Below, in pieces: positions 1 through 6,204 of a stretch of 27,330 nt of DNA (position 1 is the first letter of the stretch; every line of letters starts with the position of its first letter). The DNA comes from a virus. The stretch is taken from positions 1 to 27,330 of IMG/VR virus record IMGVR_UViG_3300017756_003168. One strand, 5' to 3'. Below the pieces are notes generated by a model that ran no database searches, was not told the DNA's origin, and saw only the letters and a list, made by a program, of their open reading frames with translations. The position numbers and the translations under genes were made by a program.

Positions 1-8
1 AAATTTAG

Positions 9-82
9 TGGAGGATATCGGAGTCGAACCGATGACCTCCTGCGTGCAAGGCAGGCGCTCTAGCCAGCTGAGCTAATCCCCC
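9..82 (-). tRNA. tRNA-Ala (anticodon UGC)
   Basis: The minus strand folds into a full 74-nt cloverleaf: a 7-bp acceptor stem, a 4-bp D stem, a 5-bp anticodon stem with loop CTTGCAC (anticodon TGC at 48-46), a 5-nt variable loop and a 5-bp T stem with loop TTCGACT. The acceptor stem carries a G3:U70 wobble (window positions 80 and 12), the known main identity element for alanyl-tRNA synthetase, and the discriminator is A73. CCA is not encoded after A73, so the host must add it. It lies 6 nt beyond the stop of the preceding gene and is probably co-transcribed with it. A synthetase-like gene for the same amino acid lies at 11011-11862. Confidence 0.96.
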
Positions 83-88
83 ATGAGT

Positions 89-376
89 TTACTTCTCTTC
101 AGAAGCTCCTTCCTCTAATAGCTCATTAATAGAATTTACTAAATTTTCAGCTAATTTATCTAATGCCTCGTCTTCTGATTTACTTTGATAAATTCTAAAA
201 AATCCATATGAGTTTACTATTTGTGCAAGGTCTAATCCTTTTTCTTTTTTAGCGGTTTTAATAGCAAGTAATTCTTTGTTGTCATTATCTATTGCTAAAT
301 AAACTTTAGTACTATTATCTAATTTTTCTGATATTTTTTCAATTAAAATATCTAAAATATGTATTGGCTCTTCCAT
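89..376 (-). CDS. Hypothetical protein (95 aa)
   Basis: This 95-residue acidic protein has no motif I recognise. It has a hydrophobic/charged alternation near residues 25-50 that suggests a small alpha/beta fold, and a C-terminal Glu-rich helix. The ATG at 376 is preceded by A/T-rich sequence and, about 30 nt upstream (405-416), by the late-type motif AAGATATATAAA that also precedes virion genes here. Expression late in infection is therefore inferred. It is the last protein gene before the tRNA-Ala gene. Function unknown. Confidence 0.7.
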   Translation of the reverse strand: MEEPIHILDILIEKISEKLDNSTKVYLAIDNDNKELLAIKTAKKEKGLDLAQIVNSYGFFRIYQSKSEDEALDKLAENLVNSINELLEEGASEEK

Positions 377-404
377 ATTAATTATATGTTATGTTTTAGA
401 TTTG

Positions 405-416
405 TTTATATATCTT
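405..416 (-). promoter_or_regulatory. Candidate late promoter motif
   Basis: The minus strand reads AAGATATATAAA, ending about 28 nt before the ATG at 376. The core GATATATA recurs at a similar distance before six other genes in this window. It is analogous to, but not identical with, the T4 late box TATAAATA. Assignment as a promoter is inference. Confidence 0.45.
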
Positions 417-417
417 T

Positions 418-666
418 TTAATATTCTTCACCGTATAAGCCGTTCTTAATATCCTTTTCTTCTTGAGTTTCAAACTGATCCATCTCCCATACACAGTGCC
501 CGTGTAGATCTTCTAGTTTTTGATCAGTTAACATGTCAATTTTAGCCTTATCAATGTCTTCTCCAACATGCTCATAATAGTCGTAAATTTCTACAAGCAT
601 CAATGCTCTTTTATTTAAGTCTGTTAATAATTTATTTGTCTTTCTATCGTTTGTTTGATTATTCAT
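418..666 (-). CDS. Hypothetical protein (82 aa)
   Basis: Acidic, probably helical 82-residue protein. The central part (residues 15-60) is rich in Leu, Glu, Asp and Lys; the end contains an EEKDIKNGLYGEEY-type tail. No recognised domain. The ATG at 666 sits 1 nt after the stop of the sigma-factor gene (TAA at 668-670), so the two are translated from one message and may be coupled. That position makes a partner or regulator of the sigma factor worth considering, but there is no sequence evidence for it. Confidence 0.7.
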   Translation of the reverse strand: MNNQTNDRKTNKLLTDLNKRALMLVEIYDYYEHVGEDIDKAKIDMLTDQKLEDLHGHCVWEMDQFETQEEKDIKNGLYGEEY

Positions 667-667
667 T

Positions 668-1276
668 TTATTTTATTTTTTCTGCGATTAATGTTTTACC
701 TCTACGGATTCTGTTTTTAACTGTTTGTAAATTGACTTTATGTTTTGCTGAAATGTCTTCATATTTCATACCTTTTAAAAGTCTATCTTCCATGATTTCT
801 TTGTACATTGGCTTAAGATTTACAATTGCTCTAAGCGCACTTTCATATTTTTGCATAAGCTCTTGATCTTCTTCAATATGATCATTTTCGGTTTTTTGTT
901 CGTATTCCATTAAGAGTCCATTTGCAGAACCATTAATAATACCATCATCACCTACTTGCACACCGAATTCTCTTAATTGATCGAGCGATGATTTTTTATT
1001 TCTTTCTTTAATGTAACCTAAAGACTCGTTATATGCGATCTTATATAACCATGTTGTAATTTGCCATTCTGGCTTATATTGATCGATTTTAGTCCAAAGT
1101 TTAATTAGCACATTTGAAGTTAAGTCATTTGCAATGCTATTATCTTTTACTATTTTATAAATATAAGTTTTAAGACCTGGTTTTACTCTTTTGTAGATTG
1201 CATTATAGTCTTTTTCTGACCTAGATGCTACGAAGTTTTCTGCTAATTCTCTGTAAGTGATTTTTGTTTTTGGCAT
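668..1276 (-). CDS. ECF-like RNA polymerase sigma factor
   Basis: A 202-residue protein with the two-domain layout of small sigma-70 family factors. Residues about 20-95 match region 2, including the run ANDLTSNVLIKLWTKIDQY and the following TTWLYKIAYNESLGYIKER, which correspond to the core-binding and -10 recognition helices. Residues about 140-200 match region 4, with a helix-turn-helix around 170-194 (MKYEDISAKHKVNLQTVKNR) that would contact a -35 or upstream site. Regions 1 and 3 are absent. The inferred role is to redirect host RNA polymerase to phage promoters, by analogy with T4 gp55, though gp55 is more diverged than this protein. The gene has its own upstream copy of the repeated promoter-like element (1301-1360). 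It could instead be a middle-gene factor. Confidence 0.85.
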   Translation of the reverse strand: MPKTKITYRELAENFVASRSEKDYNAIYKRVKPGLKTYIYKIVKDNSIANDLTSNVLIKLWTKIDQYKPEWQITTWLYKIAYNESLGYIKERNKKSSLDQLREFGVQVGDDGIINGSANGLLMEYEQKTENDHIEEDQELMQKYESALRAIVNLKPMYKEIMEDRLLKGMKYEDISAKHKVNLQTVKNRIRRGKTLIAEKIK

Positions 1277-1300
1277 ATTTATTGTTTTTTACGTTTTTTA

Positions 1301-1360
1301 TTTATGATACTAATATAACTATAATTTTTGACCCGTGAAAATTTTTGGGCACTTTTTTTC
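1301..1360 (-). promoter_or_regulatory. Repeated promoter-like element, copy 1
   Basis: Six related elements occur in the window. In the minus direction each has a GCC, then TTTTCACGGGTC (invariant), about 11 variable nt, and TTATATTAGTA(T/C)(T/C)ATAA. The TATATTAG stretch matches the Bacteroidota -7 box TAnnTTTG at five of six fixed positions. This copy ends about 25 nt before the sigma-factor start at 1276. An A-tract and AATTGTTCATAACTTTT lie just upstream of it (to 1377). Confidence 0.6.
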
Positions 1361-1376
1361 AAAAGTTATGAACAAT

Positions 1377-1571
1377 TTAATGTTCTCTATCCCATTGTTC
1401 ATTTTCGGCTGCGATTGAACACAACATTAAGAACTCATCTTTAAGTTCTGCTAAAGACCATTCGGAATAGTTAATTCCTCTAGGTCTAATTCCATGTGCG
1501 TCTTTATAGGCGTCGCTCATTACCTGTAAAAATTCTTTTTTAGTCCAAGTTTCAATTATGTCGTCTGTCAT
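1377..1571 (-). CDS. Small conserved-type phage protein (64 aa)
   Basis: A 64-residue acidic protein. The central phrase YKDAHGIRPRGINYSEWSLAE is of a kind I recognise from small uncharacterised proteins in many phages and plasmids, usually written as YKDA(Y/H)GxRPRG followed by Leu-rich helix; no function is known for that family. The gene stands alone, with one copy of the repeated promoter-like element upstream (1581-1660) and another immediately downstream (1301-1360), so it may be its own transcription unit. Confidence 0.8.
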   Translation of the reverse strand: MTDDIIETWTKKEFLQVMSDAYKDAHGIRPRGINYSEWSLAELKDEFLMLCSIAAENEQWDREH

Positions 1572-1580
1572 GTTTAAGTT

Positions 1581-1660
1581 TTAATTATAATACTAATATA
1601 ACTATAATCTTTGACCCGTGAAAACTTTTAGGCACTTTTTTTCCTAAAAGTTATGAACAA
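1581..1660 (-). promoter_or_regulatory. Repeated promoter-like element, copy 2
   Basis: Same layout as copy 1: TTTTCACGGGTC, 11 nt, TTATATTAGTATTATAATTA in the minus direction, ending about 10 nt before the ATG at 1571. The flank AATTGTTCATAACTTTT upstream of the A-tract is shared with copies 1 and 6, so the conserved unit is about 80 nt here. Confidence 0.6.
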
Positions 1661-1777
1661 TTATTTTTTAAAAATTCTTATTAAATCAAGGACGGTATTG
1701 CCCACGATAGAAATTAGTAGCACCATCCCTAGAAAGTGCCATATTGATTGAAATGTGAATTCGAAAAATGTCATCAT
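1661..1777 (-). CDS. Tiny membrane protein (38 aa)
   Basis: A 38-codon frame starting MMTFFEFTFQSIWHFLGMVL and ending in a basic tail RIFKK. One hydrophobic segment (about residues 10-33) fits a single transmembrane helix with the positive tail on the cytoplasmic side. The start ATG at 1777-1775 overlaps the stop TGA of the upstream gene (ATGA), the same coupling seen many times in this phage, which supports it as real. A second ATG follows at 1774. Function unknown; small membrane proteins of this sort in phages often act in lysis timing or exclusion, but nothing here shows that. Confidence 0.6.
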   Translation of the reverse strand: MMTFFEFTFQSIWHFLGMVLLISIVGNTVLDLIRIFKK

Positions 1778-2298
1778 GTTATTTCTTCTAATAAATTTAT
1801 AAGAGAATTAATATCCTGTGGCTTAAAGTTACATTGATCAGTACTACAATTTATCATTCTCTTTTTAGGTACTGTTTTGTATTTACGAGTTGGATAGCCT
1901 ATAACTCCATAATACTTCTTACCTTTTTTAGGCCATTCTTGCATAGGCCAATAATTTAAACATATTTTTAAAGCATCTATTGTAAAATATGGATCTATTA
2001 ATTTTACATTTTTAGGTAAATTGCCTTTATTATAAAGGTCTGTTAAAGGTTGGTCATTTTCTCCTAAAATAAAAAATATAACTTTACCTTTAAGTTGTAA
2101 TAATGCATCGTATGCTGTTTTAGGATCCCATGCAAAATTACCAAGGTGATAAACTACATCTTCATTAGTGACTATTTCATTCCAATTTTTAATTAAATCA
2201 GAAGTCATCTTATCAACACTAATATAAGGGCGCTTCCATTTTCCAATGGCTGATTGGCGCCCTAATTGCATATTACCTGTTATAAATGTTTTACCCAT
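1774..2298 (-). CDS. Metallophosphoesterase-fold protein with lost metal ligands
   Basis: A 174-residue protein that follows the layout of short bacterial calcineurin-like phosphoesterases: an opening strand FITGNMQLGR, then RPYIS...M...LIKNWNEIV, DVVYHLGNFAW, LKGKVIFFILGEND, LNYWPMQEW and a final FKPQDINSLINLL. In active family members the corresponding motifs are SDTHFGH, HLGDFA, GNHD, SHYP and HGHxH. Here Asp9 and His11 are Asn and Gln, the GD Asp is Asn54, GNHD is GEND (79-82), the SHYP His is Tyr116, and the final His pair is absent (GYPTRK). So the fold is probably kept while metal binding is lost. Starts with an ATG overlapping the stop of the upstream gene. It may be a binding or regulatory pseudoenzyme; the alignment is by eye. 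Confidence 0.7.
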   Translation of the reverse strand: MGKTFITGNMQLGRQSAIGKWKRPYISVDKMTSDLIKNWNEIVTNEDVVYHLGNFAWDPKTAYDALLQLKGKVIFFILGENDQPLTDLYNKGNLPKNVKLIDPYFTIDALKICLNYWPMQEWPKKGKKYYGVIGYPTRKYKTVPKKRMINCSTDQCNFKPQDINSLINLLEEIT

Positions 2299-2834
2299 TA
2301 AGCTACTGTAAATTTAATATTGTATCTATTCCAAAGATCCGTCATTAATTGAGCTTCTTTCGTGCCTGTTTGAGAATTCTTGATTCTTTGGTCTTTTGAT
2401 GTATCAATAAAAAGATACATTACAAAATCATAACTTGTTGAATAAACAAGGCTTTGTCCAATTCCACTTCTTAAACTATTTCCACTATCCCCTCTTCTAA
2501 ACTCAATTGCTATATTCATACCGTTCATTTCTAATACCATGTCTGGTCTATTTAATGTTCCCATAAATAAGGTATGGTGTACAGTAGTGTTAACATCACC
2601 TTCCCATTTTAAGTTTTTCTTTACCTTTACCTTTGCCTTCTCAGCAGTAATATCAGTATTTTCAACTAAATATTGAGTTAGTGATTGTACAAGGTGAGGA
2701 TAAACAAATTGTTTAATTTGATCTTCAGTCTTGTTTTTATAATCAATTGTATTAAATATGTCATCTTGTGTAATAGCTTCAGAAATTAATTCCATGAAGT
2801 CTAATCTCTTTTGACTTTTAACCTTTTGTCTCAT
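2298..2834 (-). CDS. Putative PD-(D/E)XK-type nuclease
   Basis: A 178-residue protein. The segment around residues 96-130 has the arrangement of restriction-endonuclease-like nucleases: RPDMVLE (Asp98), then a strand IAIEFRR (Glu111, with Arg113 in the place usually held by Lys), then GIGQSLVYS (Gln127), and a hydrophobic strand DFVMYLFID. The N-terminal 90 residues are helical and charged. A DNA-cutting role in recombination, repair or host DNA breakdown would fit, but the E-x-R variant may be inactive or altered. The ATG at 2834 overlaps the preceding gene by 17 nt; Met14 (2795) is a possible later start. Confidence 0.55.
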   Translation of the reverse strand: MRQKVKSQKRLDFMELISEAITQDDIFNTIDYKNKTEDQIKQFVYPHLVQSLTQYLVENTDITAEKAKVKVKKNLKWEGDVNTTVHHTLFMGTLNRPDMVLEMNGMNIAIEFRRGDSGNSLRSGIGQSLVYSTSYDFVMYLFIDTSKDQRIKNSQTGTKEAQLMTDLWNRYNIKFTVA

Positions 2835-3354
2835 TTGCAGTTTCTAAAGTAGGTTCAACTTCTTCCGTATTTTCGATTGAAGAAATGTTAGTGTCAAGAT
2901 CTCTTAATCTAACATGCATTTCTGAAATTTCTTTATTAGACTCAGTAAGTTCATTCATTGCATTAGTTACTGACTCACCTACTAATGTAAGCATTTTTAC
3001 AAATTTTCTTGCGTTTTCAACGCCAGTTCCATTTACATTTAATAATGCTTGGTAGAGACCATTTAACTCATAAGCCTTAAGCTCTAAAGTTACCTTATAA
3101 TCATCTCCTGCTGTTTCCATTTCTTTTTTAATTCTACTTCTTTCTGCTTTTAACCTATCAAATAAAGTTACAACAATAGCTGCATTCTTAGTTTCCCAAG
3201 TATATCCTTTATTTAAATGGTCTTGAATTGTTTTAATCATTGTTACGTCTTCAACTTCTACATTAAAAATCTTAGCCGCATTTTCTTTAGCAAGCTCAGT
3301 AACTTTACCTTCAAGTTCTGTTCTTTCTGCTTTTAAATCTTCTAAATTTGTCAT
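2818..3354 (-). CDS. Hypothetical coiled-coil protein (178 aa)
   Basis: Residues 1-30 (LEDLKAERTELEGKVTELAK) and about 120-165 have heptad-like spacing of Leu, Ile and Val with many Glu and Lys, so two helical coiled-coil segments are likely, flanking a central helical region. No catalytic motif. A late-type motif AGGATATATAAA lies about 25 nt upstream (3378-3390), the best match in the window, so a structural or assembly role late in infection is possible. The C-terminal tail is Glu/Thr-rich and probably disordered. Confidence 0.7.
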   Translation of the reverse strand: MTNLEDLKAERTELEGKVTELAKENAAKIFNVEVEDVTMIKTIQDHLNKGYTWETKNAAIVVTLFDRLKAERSRIKKEMETAGDDYKVTLELKAYELNGLYQALLNVNGTGVENARKFVKMLTLVGESVTNAMNELTESNKEISEMHVRLRDLDTNISSIENTEEVEPTLETANETKG

Positions 3355-3377
3355 TATTTGTTTGTTTTAAAATTACT

Positions 3378-3390
3378 ATTTATATATCCT
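3378..3390 (-). promoter_or_regulatory. Candidate late promoter motif
   Basis: Minus strand AGGATATATAAAT, about 24 nt before the ATG at 3354. It contains TATAAAT, close to the T4 late consensus. It lies in the short gap after the guanylate kinase stop and would separate the long metabolic operon from the genes downstream. Confidence 0.5.
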
Positions 3391-3862
3391 AAAATTCTGG
3401 ATTAGTCACTCGTAGATCATACTCTTCGAATTCGTTAAATTGCTTCATATCCTCAATCTCTCTTGACATTGGATGGTAAGCTTTATCATCTCTCAAGATT
3501 AATCTAGTTAACCTTGTAGTAGGGTTAATATCTAAGTAAATTATTAGACATTCTTTTTTAATATCTTCTGGTAATAACTTAAGACCATCAGGTGACATGA
3601 TTAATACATCGCTTTTTTGATATTCTTCTCTCGTCATTCCATATTTCCAACCTTTAAAATCCATATACTCAAGCATATCGCCAGATTCTACGATTTTCAT
3701 AAAGGTCTCATCATCTGTGTAATAATAATCTACACCTTCTGTTTCTGTTTCTCTTGGAGCTCTTGTTGTATGGCTTACAGCTCCTTTAAAACCTTTTTCT
3801 GCAAGTCTTGCTCTAAAATAATCTTTACCTGCTGCGGCCTTGCCTACTAATATAATTTTCAT
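3389..3862 (-). CDS. gmk: Guanylate kinase-like protein
   Basis: A 157-residue P-loop kinase. GKAAAGKD (7-14) is the Walker A loop; SHTTRAPRETETEGVDYYY (from residue 30) is the GMP-binding signature of guanylate kinases, SHTTRxPRxGExxGxxYxF; the segment RDDKAYHPMSREIEDMKQF is the lid. It would phosphorylate GMP/dGMP to the diphosphate with ATP, supplying nucleotides for phage DNA synthesis. It is somewhat shorter than cellular enzymes (about 200 residues). The ATG at 3862 overlaps the stop of a 59-residue gene (ATGA). It sits at the end of the operon with the PurU-type gene, which also feeds purine metabolism. T4 uses an unrelated dNMP kinase (gp1). Confidence 0.85.
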   Translation of the reverse strand: MKIILVGKAAAGKDYFRARLAEKGFKGAVSHTTRAPRETETEGVDYYYTDDETFMKIVESGDMLEYMDFKGWKYGMTREEYQKSDVLIMSPDGLKLLPEDIKKECLIIYLDINPTTRLTRLILRDDKAYHPMSREIEDMKQFNEFEEYDLRVTNPEF

Positions 3863-4038
3863 ATAGTGTTTAAGTTATCGATGTTTGACTTATCTAAATT
3901 ATCTAATCTTAATTGTCTAAGCTTTGCTCTTAGACTTTGTATTTCTTTTAAATTGGAAGTATTAGTTTCCCCCGCTAATAATATTTCCATTTCTTTTAAG
4001 ATTTCTATTTCTATCTTGTTGTATTCAGATTCTTCCAT
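3859..4038 (-). CDS. Small helical protein (59 aa)
   Basis: A 59-codon frame beginning MEESEYNKIEIEILKEMEIL. It is charged and Leu-rich throughout with a heptad-like pattern (EIQSLRAKLRQLRLDNLDK), so probably one long helix or coiled coil. Its stop overlaps the guanylate kinase start in an ATGA, and it begins 29 nt after the purU stop, which supports it as an expressed gene of the operon. No known family. An overlapping plus-strand frame in the same place is a shadow. Confidence 0.65.
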   Translation of the reverse strand: MEESEYNKIEIEILKEMEILLAGETNTSNLKEIQSLRAKLRQLRLDNLDKSNIDNLNTI

Positions 4039-4067
4039 GTTTATTATATACTAAAAAGTTAGTTAGT

Positions 4068-4901
4068 TTAAAAAATTACAGTTTTATTTCCGTTTAAAAA
4101 TATTCTCTGTTCACTATGATATTTTATTGCTTTTGATAGTGTGGCTTTTTCAAGGTCTCTACCTATTAACTCCATATCCTTTGGACTTTTTGAGTGATCT
4201 ATCCTTTCTACCATTTGTTCAATGATTGGACCTTCATCAAGGTCTGCAGTAACATAATGTGCTGTAGCTCCGAGAATCTTAACTCCTCTATCATGTGCTT
4301 GATGGTATGGCCTTGCTCCTTTAAAACCTGGTAAAAATGAATGGTGAATATTTATAATCTTGCCTGAATATAATTTACAAAATGTAGGAGATAATATCTG
4401 CATATATCTTGCAAGTACAATTAATTCTATATTTCTCTCTTCTAGAATTTCAAATGTAATTTCTTCTTGTTCTTCTTTAGTTTCTTTTGTAATTGGAATG
4501 TATCGATACTCTATGCCCATGCCTTCAACAAGTTTTCTCATATCTTCATGGTTTGAAATTACACATTGAATATCTATGTTTAGTTCACCTGCACTCCACT
4601 TATATAAAATGTCATGTAAGCAGTGTCCGTATTTAGAAACAAATATTGCTGTCTTTGGTTTATTTTCTACTTCCTTTAAAGACCATGTTGCACCAATGTC
4701 ATCTGCTACTTTTTGAAATTCAACATGATTAAACTCATTTAGAGATGCTATTTTTGTTAGCATAAAAAAGGTATTAGTATCTTTATCTCCATACTCCTTT
4801 AATTCTCTAAAGAAAAATCCAAGTTTTGTAACAATTTCTGAAATTCTAGAAACTATTCCAAAACCATCTTTACATCTTATTTTTAAAATATATTCTTTCA
4901 C
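4068..4901 (-). CDS. purU: Formyltetrahydrofolate deformylase (PurU)
   Basis: A 277-residue protein matching PurU over its whole length. Residues about 4-75 form the N-terminal ACT-type regulatory domain; 82-277 form the formyl-transferase/deformylase domain, with LARYMQILS (163-171), INIHHSFLPGFKGARPYHQA (183-202) and ADLDEGPIIEQ (219-229). The Asn-His-Asp catalytic residues of the family correspond to Asn184, His186 and Asp222, all present. The reaction hydrolyses 10-formyl-THF to formate and THF; in cells it balances the one-carbon pool and can supply formate for purine synthesis. The gene overlaps the GH16 gene by 4 nt and is in the same operon as guanylate kinase. A purU in a phage is uncommon in my knowledge. 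Confidence 0.93.
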   Translation of the reverse strand: MKEYILKIRCKDGFGIVSRISEIVTKLGFFFRELKEYGDKDTNTFFMLTKIASLNEFNHVEFQKVADDIGATWSLKEVENKPKTAIFVSKYGHCLHDILYKWSAGELNIDIQCVISNHEDMRKLVEGMGIEYRYIPITKETKEEQEEITFEILEERNIELIVLARYMQILSPTFCKLYSGKIINIHHSFLPGFKGARPYHQAHDRGVKILGATAHYVTADLDEGPIIEQMVERIDHSKSPKDMELIGRDLEKATLSKAIKYHSEQRIFLNGNKTVIF

Positions 4902-5638
4902 TTAGTAGATAGCGGTTCGTATTTAAAATTTCTTACAACATATTCTGAAGTAGGGTGATTGTTTACATCTACTCCTGCATCAACATGTGCATTTATTTTT
5001 ACATTCATTGATGTGCCATGATATTCTTTCAATAACTCAGGATCTTTAAGCTCTCTAACTAGTCTATCATTATAAAATATTTTAATCACATCTTCAGTCC
5101 ATAAACATCCAAATTTATTAAAGTGTTTTGCTGGATTTTTCCAACCTAACCAATGGGTCTTTGGTCCTAAATGATAATTATCAGGTTGTTTTCCACAGTG
5201 AAAATTAGTTTCTACTCTCCAAAAACCAAATGGATTAAAAAGATCAAAATGAAAAAAATGTTCTTTGTTTTTTGAATAAGCCTCAAAGACATCAATTTCA
5301 GGTGGCCAACTTTCAAATGGACTCATCCAAAATGCAGGCCATAGATTCTTACCTGTTGGTAACTTAGCCTCTATTTCAAAATATCCGTAGCCAAAGCCAT
5401 CAACGCTTGATACTAAACCTACTCCTATTGGAATTTCAAGTTCTGTTAATTCTGAACTATAATGAAGTGCCTTGCCTTTAAATGTTTTTGGATTCATTTG
5501 AGTCTTTAAGATCATTTCGTCCTTTTCATTTATTTCTATTGCGCTTCTATCATAGTAACAATATGTTTTGTCAGGGTGATATGTTCCCCATTTTTCTCTT
5601 GGACGCCATTTATATCCGCCCCATTGTATATGTGCCAT
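4898..5638 (-). CDS. Glycoside hydrolase family 16 protein
   Basis: A 246-residue GH16 beta-jelly-roll enzyme. EIDVFE at 114-119 is the GH16 catalytic signature ExDxxE: Glu114 nucleophile, Asp116 assisting, Glu119 acid/base. It has the beta-bulge form with an extra residue, typical of laminarinases, agarases and carrageenases rather than lichenases. Trp-rich substrate-cleft segments NLWPAFWM (98-105) and FESWPPEI precede it. YGYFEIEAKLP (84-94) is also typical. There is no signal peptide, transmembrane segment or binding module, so it either acts after lysis, is carried on the particle, or works inside the cell. The exact polysaccharide cannot be read from sequence. It is encoded between the thioesterase and purU genes and overlaps the latter by 4 nt. 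Confidence 0.9.
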   Translation of the reverse strand: MAHIQWGGYKWRPREKWGTYHPDKTYCYYDRSAIEINEKDEMILKTQMNPKTFKGKALHYSSELTELEIPIGVGLVSSVDGFGYGYFEIEAKLPTGKNLWPAFWMSPFESWPPEIDVFEAYSKNKEHFFHFDLFNPFGFWRVETNFHCGKQPDNYHLGPKTHWLGWKNPAKHFNKFGCLWTEDVIKIFYNDRLVRELKDPELLKEYHGTSMNVKINAHVDAGVDVNNHPTSEYVVRNFKYEPLSTK

Positions 5639-5639
5639 T

Positions 5640-6026
5640 TTATTTTTTAAATTTCTTTTTTACTCTTTCTGAAATTGGAATTGCATCTCCCATTTCATCA
5701 ATTCTTACAAACTTTACATTTGTTTGTAAAATAATATTTTGTTTGCCATTATAAACATTATGGCTTCTGGCTTCTAAATATAAATCTATAGAAGTTGTTC
5801 CTATATTATCTATCTTAGCATACATCTTTAAAAGTTGACCTTCCTTTGCTGGCTTTGTGAAAACACATTTATCGATACATTTTGTAACCATTCTTGGAGT
5901 ATCGCACATTTCTGCTGCATAGCTTGCTGCGGCTGCATCTAACCAAGCCAAGAGTTTCCCTCCAAACAAGTTTCCATGAAAGCCTAAATCTGATTTTTTT
6001 ATTGGGTGTGTACTAACTAACTGCAT
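5640..6026 (-). CDS. Acyl-CoA thioesterase, hotdog fold
   Basis: A 128-residue single hotdog domain of the YciA/acyl-CoA hydrolase type. HGNLFGGKLLAWLDAAAA (17-34) is the family signature with the catalytic-site Asp at 30; VTKCIDKCVFTKPAKEGQLL (from residue 47) and IGTTSIDLYLEA follow the usual order of strands. It would hydrolyse acyl-CoA to free acid and CoA, acting in the cytoplasm as an oligomer. It starts the metabolic group thioesterase - GH16 - purU - guanylate kinase, with 1 nt between its stop and the GH16 start. Its role in infection is unknown; changing membrane lipid or freeing CoA is a guess. Confidence 0.88.
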   Translation of the reverse strand: MQLVSTHPIKKSDLGFHGNLFGGKLLAWLDAAAASYAAEMCDTPRMVTKCIDKCVFTKPAKEGQLLKMYAKIDNIGTTSIDLYLEARSHNVYNGKQNIILQTNVKFVRIDEMGDAIPISERVKKKFKK

Positions 6027-6075
6027 TTCTTCTTTGTTTATTTATTTGTTAACAACCATTCAATGTTGTAGTGCA

Positions 6076-6204
6076 TTACTCTATCCAAATAATCTCACCC
6101 TCAAAAACATCTTCTATACTCCATTTATCTAATCTATAATAACTACAATCAATAAAATATTTAGGGTTAAAGTAATGTATTACTCTTGCTATAATTTTTT
6201 TCAT
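6076..6204 (-). CDS. Small hypothetical protein (42 aa)
   Basis: A 42-codon frame beginning MKKIIARVIHYFNPKYFIDC and ending EGEIIWIE. The start overlaps the stop of the upstream 63-residue gene (ATGA), which supports it. It has a basic amphipathic N-terminus, several Tyr residues and one Cys; it is too short for a clear transmembrane helix. No family recognised. A 12-codon frame follows in TAATG overlap but is too short to support. Confidence 0.5.
   Translation of the reverse strand: MKKIIARVIHYFNPKYFIDCSYYRLDKWSIEDVFEGEIIWIE

Noticed and set aside
1581-1660. Reading the repeated element as a plus-strand promoter (AATCTTTG near the Bacteroidota -7 box).
   Set aside because: No gene lies on the plus strand downstream of any copy, and the AATCTTTG part is not kept in copies 1, 4 and 6.
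3866-4054. A 62-residue plus-strand frame between guanylate kinase and purU.
   Set aside because: The minus strand here holds a 59-residue frame joined to guanylate kinase by an ATGA overlap, which fits the operon; the plus frame is its shadow.
6038-6076. A 12-codon frame in TAATG overlap upstream of the thioesterase gene.
   Set aside because: Too short to support as a gene; possibly a leader but nothing in the sequence indicates attenuation.
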